Source of the DNA: Taibaiella sp.
GTDB taxonomy: Bacteria > Bacteroidota > Bacteroidia > Chitinophagales > Chitinophagaceae
DNA: 64,000 nucleotides
Assembly (NCBI GenBank): GCA_019638495.1
Contig: JAHBTQ010000010.1
Coordinates: 62,001-126,000, forward strand
Direction of reading: 5' to 3'
A program made the translations under genes and the position numbers. The notes beneath the pieces are model-generated. The model was not told the DNA's origin. It ran no database searches and was given only the letters and a program-made list of their open reading frames with translations. Every line of letters starts with the position of its first letter. Positions within the stretch are counted from its first letter, which is position 1. This document shows positions 55,953 through 64,000 of this stretch, piece by piece.

Positions 55953-57281
55953 CTAGTACCTGTACAGTTCTGGCTTGTATGGGCCTTCTTTTGGAATGCC
56001 GAGATATTCAGCCTGTGCGGTAGTCAACTCGTCGAGCTGTGCGCCAACCTTGCTCAGGTGCAGGCGTGCTACTTTCTCGTCCAGGTGCTTAGGCAGTACA
56101 TATACTTTGTTCTCGTAGTTAGCGTGGTTGTTCCACAGCTCTATCTGCGCCAGTGTCTGGTTGCTGAAAGAGTTACTCATTACGAAGCTTGGGTGGCCTG
56201 TAGCGCAGCCCAGGTTCACCAGGCGGCCTTCTGCCAGAACGATAACTTCTTTACCGTCTATGTTATACAGGTCTACCTGTGGCTTGATAACGTCTTTAGT
56301 CTGGCCATAAGCGCTATTGAGCCATGCCATGTCAATTTCGATATCGAAGTGACCGATGTTACAAACGATAGCCTTGTCCTTCATAACGCGGAAGTGCTGC
56401 TCTGTGATGAGGTCGCGGCAGCCTGATGCTGTAACGATGATGTCTGCTTCTTTCACAGCGTCTATCATGCGCTTCACTTCAAAACCGTCCATAGCGGCCT
56501 GCAGTGCGCAGATAGGGTCTATCTCCGTAACGATAACGCGTGCACCGGCACCACGGAGGGAGAGGGCGCTGCCCTTACCTACGTCGCCGTAACCACCAAC
56601 AACAGCTACTTTACCTGCCATCATTACGTCTGTGGCGCGGCGGATAGCATCAACCAGGCTTTCCTGGCAGCCATACTTATTGTCAAACTTAGACTTGGTA
56701 ACAGAGTCGTTTACGTTGATAGCAGGCATTGGCAGTGTGCCCTTAGCCATGCGCTCGTACAGGCGGTGAACGCCGGTAGTAGTTTCTTCGCTAAGACCCT
56801 TGATGTGCTGGATAAGCTCTGTGTAGTTGTCCAGTACCATGTTGGTAAGGTCGCCACCGTCGTCCAGGATCATGTTCAGCGGACGATCTTCGCCACCGAA
56901 GAACAGTGTCTGCTCTATGCACCAGTCAGCTTCTGCCTGAGTCTGGCCTTTCCATGCGAAAACGCCTATGCCTGCAGCAGCGATAGCAGCAGCAGCATGG
57001 TCTTGAGTAGAAAATATATTACATGAGCTCCAGCGAACTTCTGCACCAAGGGCCACCAGTGTTTCGATCAGCACGGCAGTCTGGATGGTCATATGAAGGC
57101 AACCTGCTATGCGAGCGCCTTTCAATGGCTGTTTTGCACCATATTCTTCGCGAATGGCCATCAATCCCGGCATTTCAGCTTCTGCAAGCCTTATTTCCTT
57201 GCGGCCCCACTCAGCGAGGCTAATGTCCTTTACCTTGTACGGCAGTTTAAAGTCAATCTGTGAACGAGTCATTGTGCTCAT
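55953..57281 (-). CDS. ahcY: Adenosylhomocysteinase (SAH hydrolase)
   Basis: 442-aa NAD-dependent enzyme that splits S-adenosylhomocysteine to adenosine and homocysteine in the methyl cycle. Visible are the substrate site CLHMTIQTAVLIETL, SSCNIFSTQDHAAAA, the DNKYGCQESLVD segment and the NAD-binding VAVVGGYGDVGKGSA. The ending PYKPELYRY is typical of the C-terminal tail that closes the neighbour's cofactor site. The ATG used is the first; an in-frame ATG three codons later is also possible. A TACCTTTG box lies upstream on the minus strand (57304-57311). Confidence 0.97.
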   Translation of the reverse strand: MSTMTRSQIDFKLPYKVKDISLAEWGRKEIRLAEAEMPGLMAIREEYGAKQPLKGARIAGCLHMTIQTAVLIETLVALGAEVRWSSCNIFSTQDHAAAAIAAAGIGVFAWKGQTQAEADWCIEQTLFFGGEDRPLNMILDDGGDLTNMVLDNYTELIQHIKGLSEETTTGVHRLYERMAKGTLPMPAINVNDSVTKSKFDNKYGCQESLVDAIRRATDVMMAGKVAVVGGYGDVGKGSALSLRGAGARVIVTEIDPICALQAAMDGFEVKRMIDAVKEADIIVTASGCRDLITEQHFRVMKDKAIVCNIGHFDIEIDMAWLNSAYGQTKDVIKPQVDLYNIDGKEVIVLAEGRLVNLGCATGHPSFVMSNSFSNQTLAQIELWNNHANYENKVYVLPKHLDEKVARLHLSKVGAQLDELTTAQAEYLGIPKEGPYKPELYRY

Positions 57282-57303
57282 ATAGTGATTTTGTAAATTT
57301 TGG

Positions 57304-57311
57304 CAAAGGTA
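57304..57311 (-). promoter_or_regulatory. Candidate -7 element for ahcY
   Basis: TACCTTTG on the minus strand matches TAnnTTTG and would give a leader of about 20 nt. No clear -33 box was found. Confidence 0.4.
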
Positions 57312-57433
57312 CGGTAATTATGTAAAAGGGTGGTTAAAAAAGGTCATAAAAGTGACATATCAACTGTCTATGGCGATATAGAGGAGTAGGATCGATTGCC
57401 GTATATTTGAGGTAAAGCGAGAAATACAGTTTT

Positions 57434-57949
57434 ATGGCGAAGGTGGTACTGGATATAGGAGAGATGAAGGAATCCTTTTTCGGGGATGCCGTGATGCTGG
57501 GTATTGCGAGCTCGCTACCCGGGTACCGGCTATGCTGGGCGCTGAACCGGCATTTTGATATGACATTTGCCAGTGTGCCTGAGAATACCATATGTATGGA
57601 AGAGGGCAAGGGCGGCAAAGAGGTGGTGAATTTCCTGGGCGGTGGCCAGGCAGATATGTTTGGCGCGCCCGTGGCAGCGGCTCCGGTGGGCCAGTGGTAT
57701 TTTCCCACTTTCAGCTACGCAATAGCCAATAGTAGTTCCACTCATATATTATACCAGCTACGGTCCGGCAACAAAACACTGCTGCCGGAAGCCAAACACC
57801 TAGATTTTTTGTGGTTTATCCAGACAGCGGATTCTGCACATGATGCACATACCATTTTGCTGGAACTACGCAATCTGCCCGTGGTGCAACTGGCACAGGA
57901 GATAAGCAGGGACCAGATAAAGAAGAGTATTACCAATTTGCTTTTGTAA
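57434..57949 (+). CDS. IPExxxVDY-like protein of unknown function
   Basis: 171 aa, with the Bacteroidota pattern of GIASSLPGYRLCWALNRHF near the N-terminus and LPEAKHLDFLWFI near residue 115, which fits the IPExxxVDY family signature loosely (L instead of I, L-D-F instead of V-D-Y). It is soluble with no signal peptide. The role is unknown. A TATATTTG box (57402-57409) lies about 24 nt before the ATG. It is divergent from ahcY and precedes the DUF2723 gene by 121 nt. Confidence 0.78.
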   Translation: MAKVVLDIGEMKESFFGDAVMLGIASSLPGYRLCWALNRHFDMTFASVPENTICMEEGKGGKEVVNFLGGGQADMFGAPVAAAPVGQWYFPTFSYAIANSSSTHILYQLRSGNKTLLPEAKHLDFLWFIQTADSAHDAHTILLELRNLPVVQLAQEISRDQIKKSITNLLL

Positions 57950-58022
57950 GGGCGACATTCCTCAATATTAATTTACAGATAAACAGTGTCAGATGGAGAT
58001 ATTGTGCCATCTAACTAAAGCG

Positions 58023-58051
58023 TTGATAACTGGCAACTTTTGTTATTTTTG
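58023..58051 (+). promoter_or_regulatory. Promoter of the DUF2723 gene
   Basis: TTG (58023-58025), 18 nt, then TATTTTTG (58044-58051), an exact TAnnTTTG match. The ATG is 19 nt further on. Confidence 0.65.
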
Positions 58052-58070
58052 TCGCCTCTAAAAATATATC

Positions 58071-61000
58071 ATGAATTACCGTAAAATAAATAACCTTACC
58101 GGCTGGATAGTAGGCGGAATTGCGGCAATAGTGTACCTGAGGACGATGGAACCGACCACGAGCTTCTGGGATTGCGGCGAGTTTCTGTCCTGCGCATACA
58201 AGCTGGAGGTGGGTCACTCTCCCGGTGCGCCTTTCTTTATGCTGATGCAGCGCATCTTTGCCCTCTTCTCAGGGGGAGAGGCGCTGACGGGCGGCCCTGC
58301 ACCCAATGCTACGATCATGATCAATGCGATGTCGGCGATAGTAAGTGCGCTGAGCATTGTATTTCTGTTCTGGACCATCACGCACTTTGCAAAACGGCTG
58401 ACGGCACACAATGTGGAGCCGGATGGCGGTCAAGTAGCGGCTATAATGGGAGCCGGTATAGTAGGTGCCCTTGCGTGTACGTTCTCTGATACTTTCTGGT
58501 TCTCAGCGGTGGAGGCGGAAGTATATGCGACATCTTCGCTGTTCACTGCCTTTACATTCTGGGCTATGCTAAAGTGGGAACACATAGCGGATGAAAAGCA
58601 TGCTGACCGCTGGATAGTGCTTATCGCCTTCCTGGTGGGCCTTTCTGTGTGCGTCCATTTGTTGAACCTCCTTACAATTCCTGCGCTTGCGATGATCTAC
58701 TACTTCCGCAAGTATAAGGCTACCCCAATGGGCGCTACCATTGCCTTCTTAGTGGGTTGTGTGATACTGGCGTTTGTGCAGTTTGGCGTTATACAGTACA
58801 TACCGCGTTTCGCATCGATATTCGACCGCGTTTTTGTAAACGATTTTGGCCTGCCATTTGACAGTGGTGCTATCTTCTTCTTAGTGCTGCTGGTGGCGCT
58901 GCTGGTGTTCCTGCTGCGTTTTGCACGCAAGAAGGCATGGTACCTGATGCACACAGGTATGCTGTGCATTATTTTCATCATCATCGGTTACTCATGTTAT
59001 TTCACGGCCATCATCCGCTCTCGCGCTGATGTGCCTATTGACATGACGAACCCGGACAACCCAATGAGCTTCCTGGACTACGTGAACCGTGAGCAGTTTG
59101 GCCAACAGCCTTTATTCTTCGGTCCATACTATAACAGCGTTTACACAGGTGTGAACAACGACAAGAAGATGTATGCACCTAACAAGGTGAACGGCAAAGA
59201 TGTATATGAGGTGGTAGGCGACAAGGCGGAGCCGGAATTTGGGTTAGCTCCTAATGGTGAAAGCCAGACGCACTTCTTTCCCCGTATCTGGGACTATAAC
59301 AATCCGAGCCATGGGAATTTCTATAAGAATTACCTGGGTATAGCGGATGGGGAAGACCCTACTACGAAAGACAACTTTAATTTCTTCTTTGAGTACCAGA
59401 TGAACTGGATGTGGTGGCGCTACTTTATGTGGAACTTTGCAGGCCGCCAGAATGATATAGAAGGACAGGGCGACGCTATGCGCGGTAACTGGTGCACCGG
59501 TATTACGTTCATAGATAAAATAAAAGGCCTTGGCAACACCAATGAAATGGGTGATCTGAGCCAGAACCCTGCGCATAACCAACTTTATCTGTTGCCATTT
59601 ATCCTGGGCATATTAGGTATCGTTTACCAGTTTAACCGCAACAAGAAAGACGGAGCTATAGTATTTACGCTATTCTTTTTTACGGGTGCGGCGATAGGCA
59701 TATTCCTTAATATGACACCTGTGCAGCCACGTGAGCGCGACTATGCATTTGCGGGTTGTACCTATACATTCACCATCTGGATAGGATTGGGTGTGCTGAT
59801 GGTGCACCAGTGGTTGAAGAACGCGATGGGGCAGGGTGTGGCCTCGGCCTATGCGGCGGTGGCGCTGTGCTTTGTAGCGGTGCCGGTAGTAATGGCCAAG
59901 GAAGAGTGGCACGACCATGACCGTGGCAGGAAGACACTGGCAAAAGCGGAAGCATACAACACACTTTCATGCTGTGCACCAAATGCGGTACTGTTTACCT
60001 ACGGTGACAACCAGACCTACCCGCTGTGGTACCTGCAGGAAGTAGAGGGATTCCGCAAGGATGTGCGCATCATCAATACAAGCCTGCTGGGTATAGACTG
60101 GTACGTAGACCAGCTGAACTATCGTATAAACGACGCGCAGCCGGTGCCAATGGTGTGGAAGCGTAAGGACTATATAGGCGATAAGCACAACTATGTGCAA
60201 TACCTGGAGAACCCAACGCTGAAGATACCGAAGGACCAGTACTTTAACCTGCTGGACATTGTGAACTTCATGAATAGTGATGACAGGGAGAAAATGGCTC
60301 AACGAGGATCTGAGGCGGTGAACTACATGCCAACGAAGAACTTCTTTGTGCCGGCACTGAGTAAGGAAGAAATAGTGAGCCGTGGCCTGGCACGTGCAGA
60401 AGACACAGCGAGAATAAACACAGAGATGAAATTTTCCTTCCCTAAAAACGGTGCTACAAAGAGCGACCTTGCTGTGATGAACATCATAGCGGCTGTGGCT
60501 GCTGACGGCTGGAAACGCCCGTTGTATTTTGACGCAGGCCTGCGCCAGGGAGACTATGCGGGAACGGGTGAATACATGAGGCTGGAAGGTATGGTGAACC
60601 GCCTGCTGCCATTTAAAGTGGTAGACTCTGTGAAGGCTAATTATAGTGTGGGCGGCTCCATAGATACGAAGAAGAGCTATGACCTGTTTATGAACACCTT
60701 TAAGTGGGGTGGTGCAGAGCGCGAAGACGTTTACTTTGACGAGCCAAACCGCCATGTGCTGATAACGTATCGTATGAATGCCGCATCGCTGGCAAATCAG
60801 CTGGTGGCAGATGGCGAGCGCGAAAAAGCTGTGCAGGTGCTTGATAAGGTTTACAACGGTATTACGAACAAGTCTTATCCTTATAGCCTTGAGTATTCCG
60901 GCTATTTCATGGCTACTGCTTACCTGCGTGCAGGCGAGACGAAGAAGGCCATGGAGATCACCAACAAGATCGTGGCGAACTCTGAGCAGAACATGAAATG

Positions 61001-61229
61001 GATAGCATCGCTGAGCGATGACAACCGTTATGGCCTGGGCGATGTGGCACTGCAGCAATACCAGATAATAGGTGGTATAGCGCAGGCGGCTGCACAGGCA
61101 GGTGATACGGTTACCGCTAAGAAGTTATTTGACAGACTGCAGGCGATGCAGCAGAACAAAAAAATAGATGAACTGCTGCGCGCCAGCGCTCGTGGCGGTG
61201 GCGGTGCAGATGCCGGCGACGACGAATAG
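58071..61229 (+). CDS. Large DUF2723-family membrane protein
   Basis: 1052 aa. The N-terminal DUF2723 domain is GT-C-like: PTTSFWDCGEFLSCAYKLEVGHSPG, with the conserved DCGEF acidic motif at about 32-36. About ten or more helices run to residue 590, then a soluble region to the end with alternating helices (a helical-repeat-like C-terminus, Gly/Ala-rich tail GGGGADAGDDE). The family is related to protein O-mannosyltransferase/TMEM260-type enzymes, so a glycosyltransferase role in the envelope is plausible; the acceptor is unknown. Start supported by the promoter and the conserved first helix. A terminator follows. Confidence 0.83.
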   Translation: MNYRKINNLTGWIVGGIAAIVYLRTMEPTTSFWDCGEFLSCAYKLEVGHSPGAPFFMLMQRIFALFSGGEALTGGPAPNATIMINAMSAIVSALSIVFLFWTITHFAKRLTAHNVEPDGGQVAAIMGAGIVGALACTFSDTFWFSAVEAEVYATSSLFTAFTFWAMLKWEHIADEKHADRWIVLIAFLVGLSVCVHLLNLLTIPALAMIYYFRKYKATPMGATIAFLVGCVILAFVQFGVIQYIPRFASIFDRVFVNDFGLPFDSGAIFFLVLLVALLVFLLRFARKKAWYLMHTGMLCIIFIIIGYSCYFTAIIRSRADVPIDMTNPDNPMSFLDYVNREQFGQQPLFFGPYYNSVYTGVNNDKKMYAPNKVNGKDVYEVVGDKAEPEFGLAPNGESQTHFFPRIWDYNNPSHGNFYKNYLGIADGEDPTTKDNFNFFFEYQMNWMWWRYFMWNFAGRQNDIEGQGDAMRGNWCTGITFIDKIKGLGNTNEMGDLSQNPAHNQLYLLPFILGILGIVYQFNRNKKDGAIVFTLFFFTGAAIGIFLNMTPVQPRERDYAFAGCTYTFTIWIGLGVLMVHQWLKNAMGQGVASAYAAVALCFVAVPVVMAKEEWHDHDRGRKTLAKAEAYNTLSCCAPNAVLFTYGDNQTYPLWYLQEVEGFRKDVRIINTSLLGIDWYVDQLNYRINDAQPVPMVWKRKDYIGDKHNYVQYLENPTLKIPKDQYFNLLDIVNFMNSDDREKMAQRGSEAVNYMPTKNFFVPALSKEEIVSRGLARAEDTARINTEMKFSFPKNGATKSDLAVMNIIAAVAADGWKRPLYFDAGLRQGDYAGTGEYMRLEGMVNRLLPFKVVDSVKANYSVGGSIDTKKSYDLFMNTFKWGGAEREDVYFDEPNRHVLITYRMNAASLANQLVADGEREKAVQVLDKVYNGITNKSYPYSLEYSGYFMATAYLRAGETKKAMEITNKIVANSEQNMKWIASLSDDNRYGLGDVALQQYQIIGGIAQAAAQAGDTVTAKKLFDRLQAMQQNKKIDELLRASARGGGGADAGDDE

Positions 61230-61254
61230 CATATCAAATGAAATAGGTAAAAAG

Positions 61255-61286
61255 GGTGGGTGCCACACGGGTGCCCACCTTTTTTA
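61255..61286 (+). terminator. Terminator of the DUF2723 gene
   Basis: GGTGGG (61255 onward) pairs with CCCACC before a T run, with an imperfect 13-nt loop, 25 nt after the stop. The stem is short but GC-rich. Confidence 0.75.
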
Positions 61287-61369
61287 ATGCTGAACGAAGT
61301 GGAAAATGTATGAATATTTAGTTGTCACGGTATTATTTTATACTTTAGAGTCATTAACCACTGATAGGT

Positions 61370-61948
61370 ATGGAGTTTGAAAAGGTCAAAAAATTCATAC
61401 TGGCAAAGCTTCGCAAGGAGTTGCCACGCTCACTAACATATCATAGTTTGGGTCACATAAAAGATGTGTACAAGGCTGCGCAGAAACTGGCTAAGCTGGA
61501 GGGGGTGAGCGGAGAAGAGCTGACATTATTGTTGACAGCGGTCCTTTTCCATGATTCCGGGTTCCTGATACAGCAAAAAGAGCACGAGCGTGTAGGGTGT
61601 GATATAGCGTGGAAATACCTGCCGGAATATGGCTATAGCGAGAAGCAGATAGAAGTGATCTGTGGAATGATAATGGCTACCCGCATACCGCAGACGCCAC
61701 ATAATAAGCTGGAGCAGATAATATGCGATGCTGACCTGGACTACCTGGGGCGTGATGACTTTTTTGCCATCGGTAATACGCTGTATGACGAGTTGTGTAT
61801 GTATGGGCTGATACAGACGGAGAATGACTGGAATAAGCTACAGGTGCGTTTCCTGGAGGGGCATCACTACTTCACTGATTCTGCAATAAAGCTGCGAAAA
61901 GAAAAAAAGGACTCGCACCTGGCATATGTGCGTTCAAAGATTGTATAA
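61370..61948 (+). CDS. HD-domain phosphohydrolase
   Basis: 192 aa soluble protein with the HD metal signature: YHSLGHIKDV (His25 and His29), LFHDSGF (His61-Asp62) and CDADLDYLG (Asp122). This set suits a nucleotide or phosphate-ester hydrolase. No substrate can be inferred; it is not a full RelA/SpoT or dGTPase. The YitT-family gene follows 20 nt after the stop, so co-transcription is likely. Confidence 0.85.
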   Translation: MEFEKVKKFILAKLRKELPRSLTYHSLGHIKDVYKAAQKLAKLEGVSGEELTLLLTAVLFHDSGFLIQQKEHERVGCDIAWKYLPEYGYSEKQIEVICGMIMATRIPQTPHNKLEQIICDADLDYLGRDDFFAIGNTLYDELCMYGLIQTENDWNKLQVRFLEGHHYFTDSAIKLRKEKKDSHLAYVRSKIV

Positions 61949-61968
61949 ACCATTATCAAGTCTTATAA

Positions 61969-62841
61969 ATGAATTTGATTCCAAATCTCCCGCGTGCAGT
62001 AAAGGATCTGTTGTACACGCTCTCGGGCATATTGATAAGCGGTTTTGCGCTAAAGAGTTTCCTGATACCCAATAATTTTCTAGATGGTGGTGTGACCGGT
62101 GTGTCCCTTCTGCTGCATGAGATATATCACTGGCCGATAGCTCTGGTGATACTGGCGCTGAATATACCGTTTGTTATAGCCGGGGGATTCCATGTCAACC
62201 GGAACTTTGCTCTCAAGATGCTGGCAAGTATTGTGGGCCTTGGTATTTGCCTGGTGCTGCTGCCATACCCGGTTATTACGTCAGACAAGTTGCTGGTGTC
62301 GATATTCGGCGGGTTTTTTCTTGGCGTAGGTATCGGGTTGGCTATGCGCGGTGGATGTGCGATAGATGGCATAGAGGTGCTGGCGCTATATACCTTGAAG
62401 CGGAGTAGCTTTACCATCAGTGAGATAATTCTGGGGCTAAACGTCATTATATTCCTGATAGCCGCATTGAAGCTGGGTATGGAAACGGCACTCTATTCCA
62501 TGCTGACCTACTTTACCGCTTCGCGCACGATCAGTTATGTAATCGAGGGTCTGGAAGAGTATACAGGTGTTACTATTATTTCCGGCAGGAGTGAGGAGAT
62601 AAAACATGCTCTTGTGATGAAGCTGGGTCGTGGTATTACGGTATATAAGGGAGAACGAGGTTTTATGAAGGATAGCTTTGACGTGCACCAGGATTGCGAT
62701 ATCGTGTACACGATCGTGACCAGGCTAGAGGTGAGGAGACTACGTAATATGGTGCACAACATTGATCCAAAGGCATTTATCTTTACAAACACAATTAAGG
62801 AGGCGGCCGGAGGCGTGCTGAAGCATCACAGGGGACACTAG
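61969..62841 (+). CDS. YitT-family (DUF161/DUF2179) membrane protein
   Basis: 290 aa. An N-terminal membrane domain of about six helices (GGVTGVSLLLHE, GGCAIDGIEVLALYTLK) is followed by a soluble C-terminal DUF2179 domain (about 200-285; TVYKGERGFMKDSFDV, IDPKAFIFTNTIKEAAGG). The family is common in Firmicutes and Bacteroidota and its function is unknown. It is 20 nt downstream of the HD hydrolase gene. No terminator is seen; repeats follow the stop. Confidence 0.87.
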   Translation: MNLIPNLPRAVKDLLYTLSGILISGFALKSFLIPNNFLDGGVTGVSLLLHEIYHWPIALVILALNIPFVIAGGFHVNRNFALKMLASIVGLGICLVLLPYPVITSDKLLVSIFGGFFLGVGIGLAMRGGCAIDGIEVLALYTLKRSSFTISEIILGLNVIIFLIAALKLGMETALYSMLTYFTASRTISYVIEGLEEYTGVTIISGRSEEIKHALVMKLGRGITVYKGERGFMKDSFDVHQDCDIVYTIVTRLEVRRLRNMVHNIDPKAFIFTNTIKEAAGGVLKHHRGH

Positions 62842-62853
62842 TTTTTTTGGGAA

Positions 62854-62911
62854 ATTTGGAATTTGGAATTTGGAATTTGGAATTAGGTCCCGATGGCTAT
62901 CGGGATGGAAT
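62854..62911. repeat. ATTTGGA tandem repeat and palindromic repeat copy 2
   Basis: Four perfect ATTTGGA units (62854-62881) then ATTAGG, running into a 26-nt core (62886-62911, with TCCCGATGGCTATCGGGA) that is the exact reverse complement of 54586-54611. Further AATTAGGAATTGGG-type repeats follow to about 62930. Confidence 0.9.
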
Positions 62912-62993
62912 TAGGAATTGGGAATTGGGATTGAGGAGTGGAGCCCGGCATTGGATGCTTTGATTGTACTTATTATTCCGGCGTAGCCGGAAT

Positions 62994-63047
62994 TTACGAC
63001 TTACGACTAACGACCCTGCCTGCCGGCAGGCAGGTTACGACTTACGA
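62994..63047. repeat. 20-nt perfect palindrome flanked by 13-nt direct repeats
   Basis: 63015-63034 reads CCTGCCTGCCGGCAGGCAGG, a perfect palindrome with no T run. TTACGACTTACGA occurs at 62994-63006 and again at 63035-63047. It ends 7 nt before the glyA ATG. Confidence 0.9.
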
Positions 63048-63054
63048 ATAGAAA

Positions 63055-64000
63055 ATGAGAGACACTGCAATATTTGACCTCATCAATGAGGAAATGCAAC
63101 GCCAGCGCCACGGGCTGGAGCTGATAGCATCTGAGAACTTTACCAGCTTGCAGGTGATGCAGGCAATGGGTAGCGTAATGACGAACAAGTATGCTGAAGG
63201 CTACCCGGGCCGCAGGTATTATGGTGGTTGTGAGGTGGTAGACAAAAGCGAGCAGCTTGCCATAGACCGTGTGAAGGAAGTGTTTGGCGTGGCATATGCC
63301 AATGTGCAGCCGCACAGCGGAGCACAGGCAAATGCTGCCCTAATGCTGGCCGTGCTGCAACCGGGAGATACGATACTGGGACTGGACCTGAGCATGGGAG
63401 GGCACCTGACACATGGCTCTCCGGTGAACTTTTCGGGTAAGTTATATAACGCAGTTCACTATGGCGTGCAAAAGGAAACTGGCCTGGTGGACTATGATAT
63501 GATGGAGCGGCAGGCAATAGAACATAAGCCGAAACTGATAATCTGTGGCGCCTCGGCCTATAGCCGCGACTGGGACTATGTGCGTATTCGCTCTATAGCC
63601 GATAAGGTGGGGGCGTTGGTAATGGCTGACATTTCGCATCCTGCCGGCCTCATAGCCAAGCAACTGCTGAACTCTCCTTTTGATCACTGTCATTTCGTAA
63701 CTACTACTACGCACAAAACACTGCGCGGACCACGTGGTGGACTGGTGATGATGAAGACTGATTTTGAAAATCCGTTTGGCATCACGGGCCCCAAAGGTGA
63801 GATAAGGATGATGAGCCAGCTTATAGACCTAGCTGTGTTCCCGGGTACACAAGGTGGCCCACTGGAGCATGTAATTGCTGCAAAAGCGGTTGCCTTTCAC
63901 GAGATTTTGCAGCCGGGCTTCCTGGCTTATGGCAAGCAGGTGATAGCGAATGCACAGGCAATGGCGAAGGCCTTTGTAGAAAAGGGATATAACATAGTAT
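63055..64000 (+). CDS. glyA: Serine hydroxymethyltransferase, 5' part (cut by window end)
   Basis: ATG at 63055; the open frame runs to the window end (315 codons) with no stop. PLP-dependent enzyme that interconverts serine and glycine with tetrahydrofolate. Visible are LELIASENFTS, GYPGRRYYGGCEVVD, the PLP-lysine VTTTTHK (Lys221) followed by TLRGPRGG, and GTQGGPLEHVIAAK. The missing C-terminal 100 or so residues lie beyond the window. The ATG is the one before the family's start. Confidence 0.95.
   Translation, partial: MRDTAIFDLINEEMQRQRHGLELIASENFTSLQVMQAMGSVMTNKYAEGYPGRRYYGGCEVVDKSEQLAIDRVKEVFGVAYANVQPHSGAQANAALMLAVLQPGDTILGLDLSMGGHLTHGSPVNFSGKLYNAVHYGVQKETGLVDYDMMERQAIEHKPKLIICGASAYSRDWDYVRIRSIADKVGALVMADISHPAGLIAKQLLNSPFDHCHFVTTTTHKTLRGPRGGLVMMKTDFENPFGITGPKGEIRMMSQLIDLAVFPGTQGGPLEHVIAAKAVAFHEILQPGFLAYGKQVIANAQAMAKAFVEKGYNIV

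Noticed and set aside
59967..61058. Long minus-strand open frame (363 aa) opposite the DUF2723 gene
   Set aside because: It lies wholly inside the coding region of a conserved membrane protein, has His/Cys/Val-rich shadow composition and no motif, signal or promoter.

Overview
The window looks like a chromosome segment of a Bacteroidota bacterium, most plausibly of the Chitinophagaceae or a near relative. The evidence is: eight secreted proteins with C-terminal type IX secretion (T9SS) sorting domains; Bacteroidota-style promoters (TTTG or TTG, about 16 to 21 nt, then TAnnTTTG) with little Shine-Dalgarno; and family members typical of the phylum (DUF2723, IPExxxVDY-like, YitT, PurM of about 388 aa). 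I saw no rRNA, tRNA, phage gene, transposase or CRISPR array.

Layout. 1-3607: a TetR-type regulator with a palindromic operator overlaps a fabF paralogue (ATGA overlap); nadB follows on the same strand. 3623-30807: a secreted-protein region. It holds a DUF4190-like membrane protein, a 1039-aa SprB-repeat T9SS protein on the minus strand and, divergent from it, two giant T9SS surface proteins of 2808 and 4766 aa. The larger carries 33 tandem copies of a cysteine-paired unit of about 89 aa, plus 9 Ig-like units. The smaller carries 17 tandem copies (19 in all) of a BIG2-like unit of about 72 aa and a single copy of the 89-aa unit. Both end in the same three-Ig plus sorting-domain tail. 30877-37297: housekeeping and envelope genes (ureohydrolase, recA, two lipoprotein-type genes including an alpha/beta hydrolase, a secreted Cys-rich unknown, an EamA transporter and a SCO1/SenC copper protein). 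37601-44562: three consecutive, related T9SS proteins (589, 880 and 820 aa) built from the same Ig and BIG2-like modules.

44721-52723: a 56-aa small ORF behind an excellent promoter, a lipocalin-like protein, dnaK, a Gly-periodic membrane protein, an M43 metalloprotease with a T9SS tail, ftsE with a lipoprotein gene, and an outer-membrane beta-barrel candidate. 52834-64000: purM, an 816-nt repeat-rich intergenic region, a TMEM175-like channel, an intergenic repeat/possible RNA region, ahcY, an IPExxxVDY-like protein, a large DUF2723 membrane protein, an HD hydrolase with a YitT protein, and the 5' part of glyA cut by the window end.

The genes do not form one metabolic pathway. The common theme is cell-surface display through T9SS; the secretion machinery itself, and any PorP/SprF partner, is not in the window. 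The most unusual signals are the modular giant-protein pair, whose repeats keep protein sequence while synonymous sites diverge, and the purM/TMEM175 intergenic region with several short repeats of roughly one or two helical turns. All function calls rest on reading motifs by eye; no database search was run.
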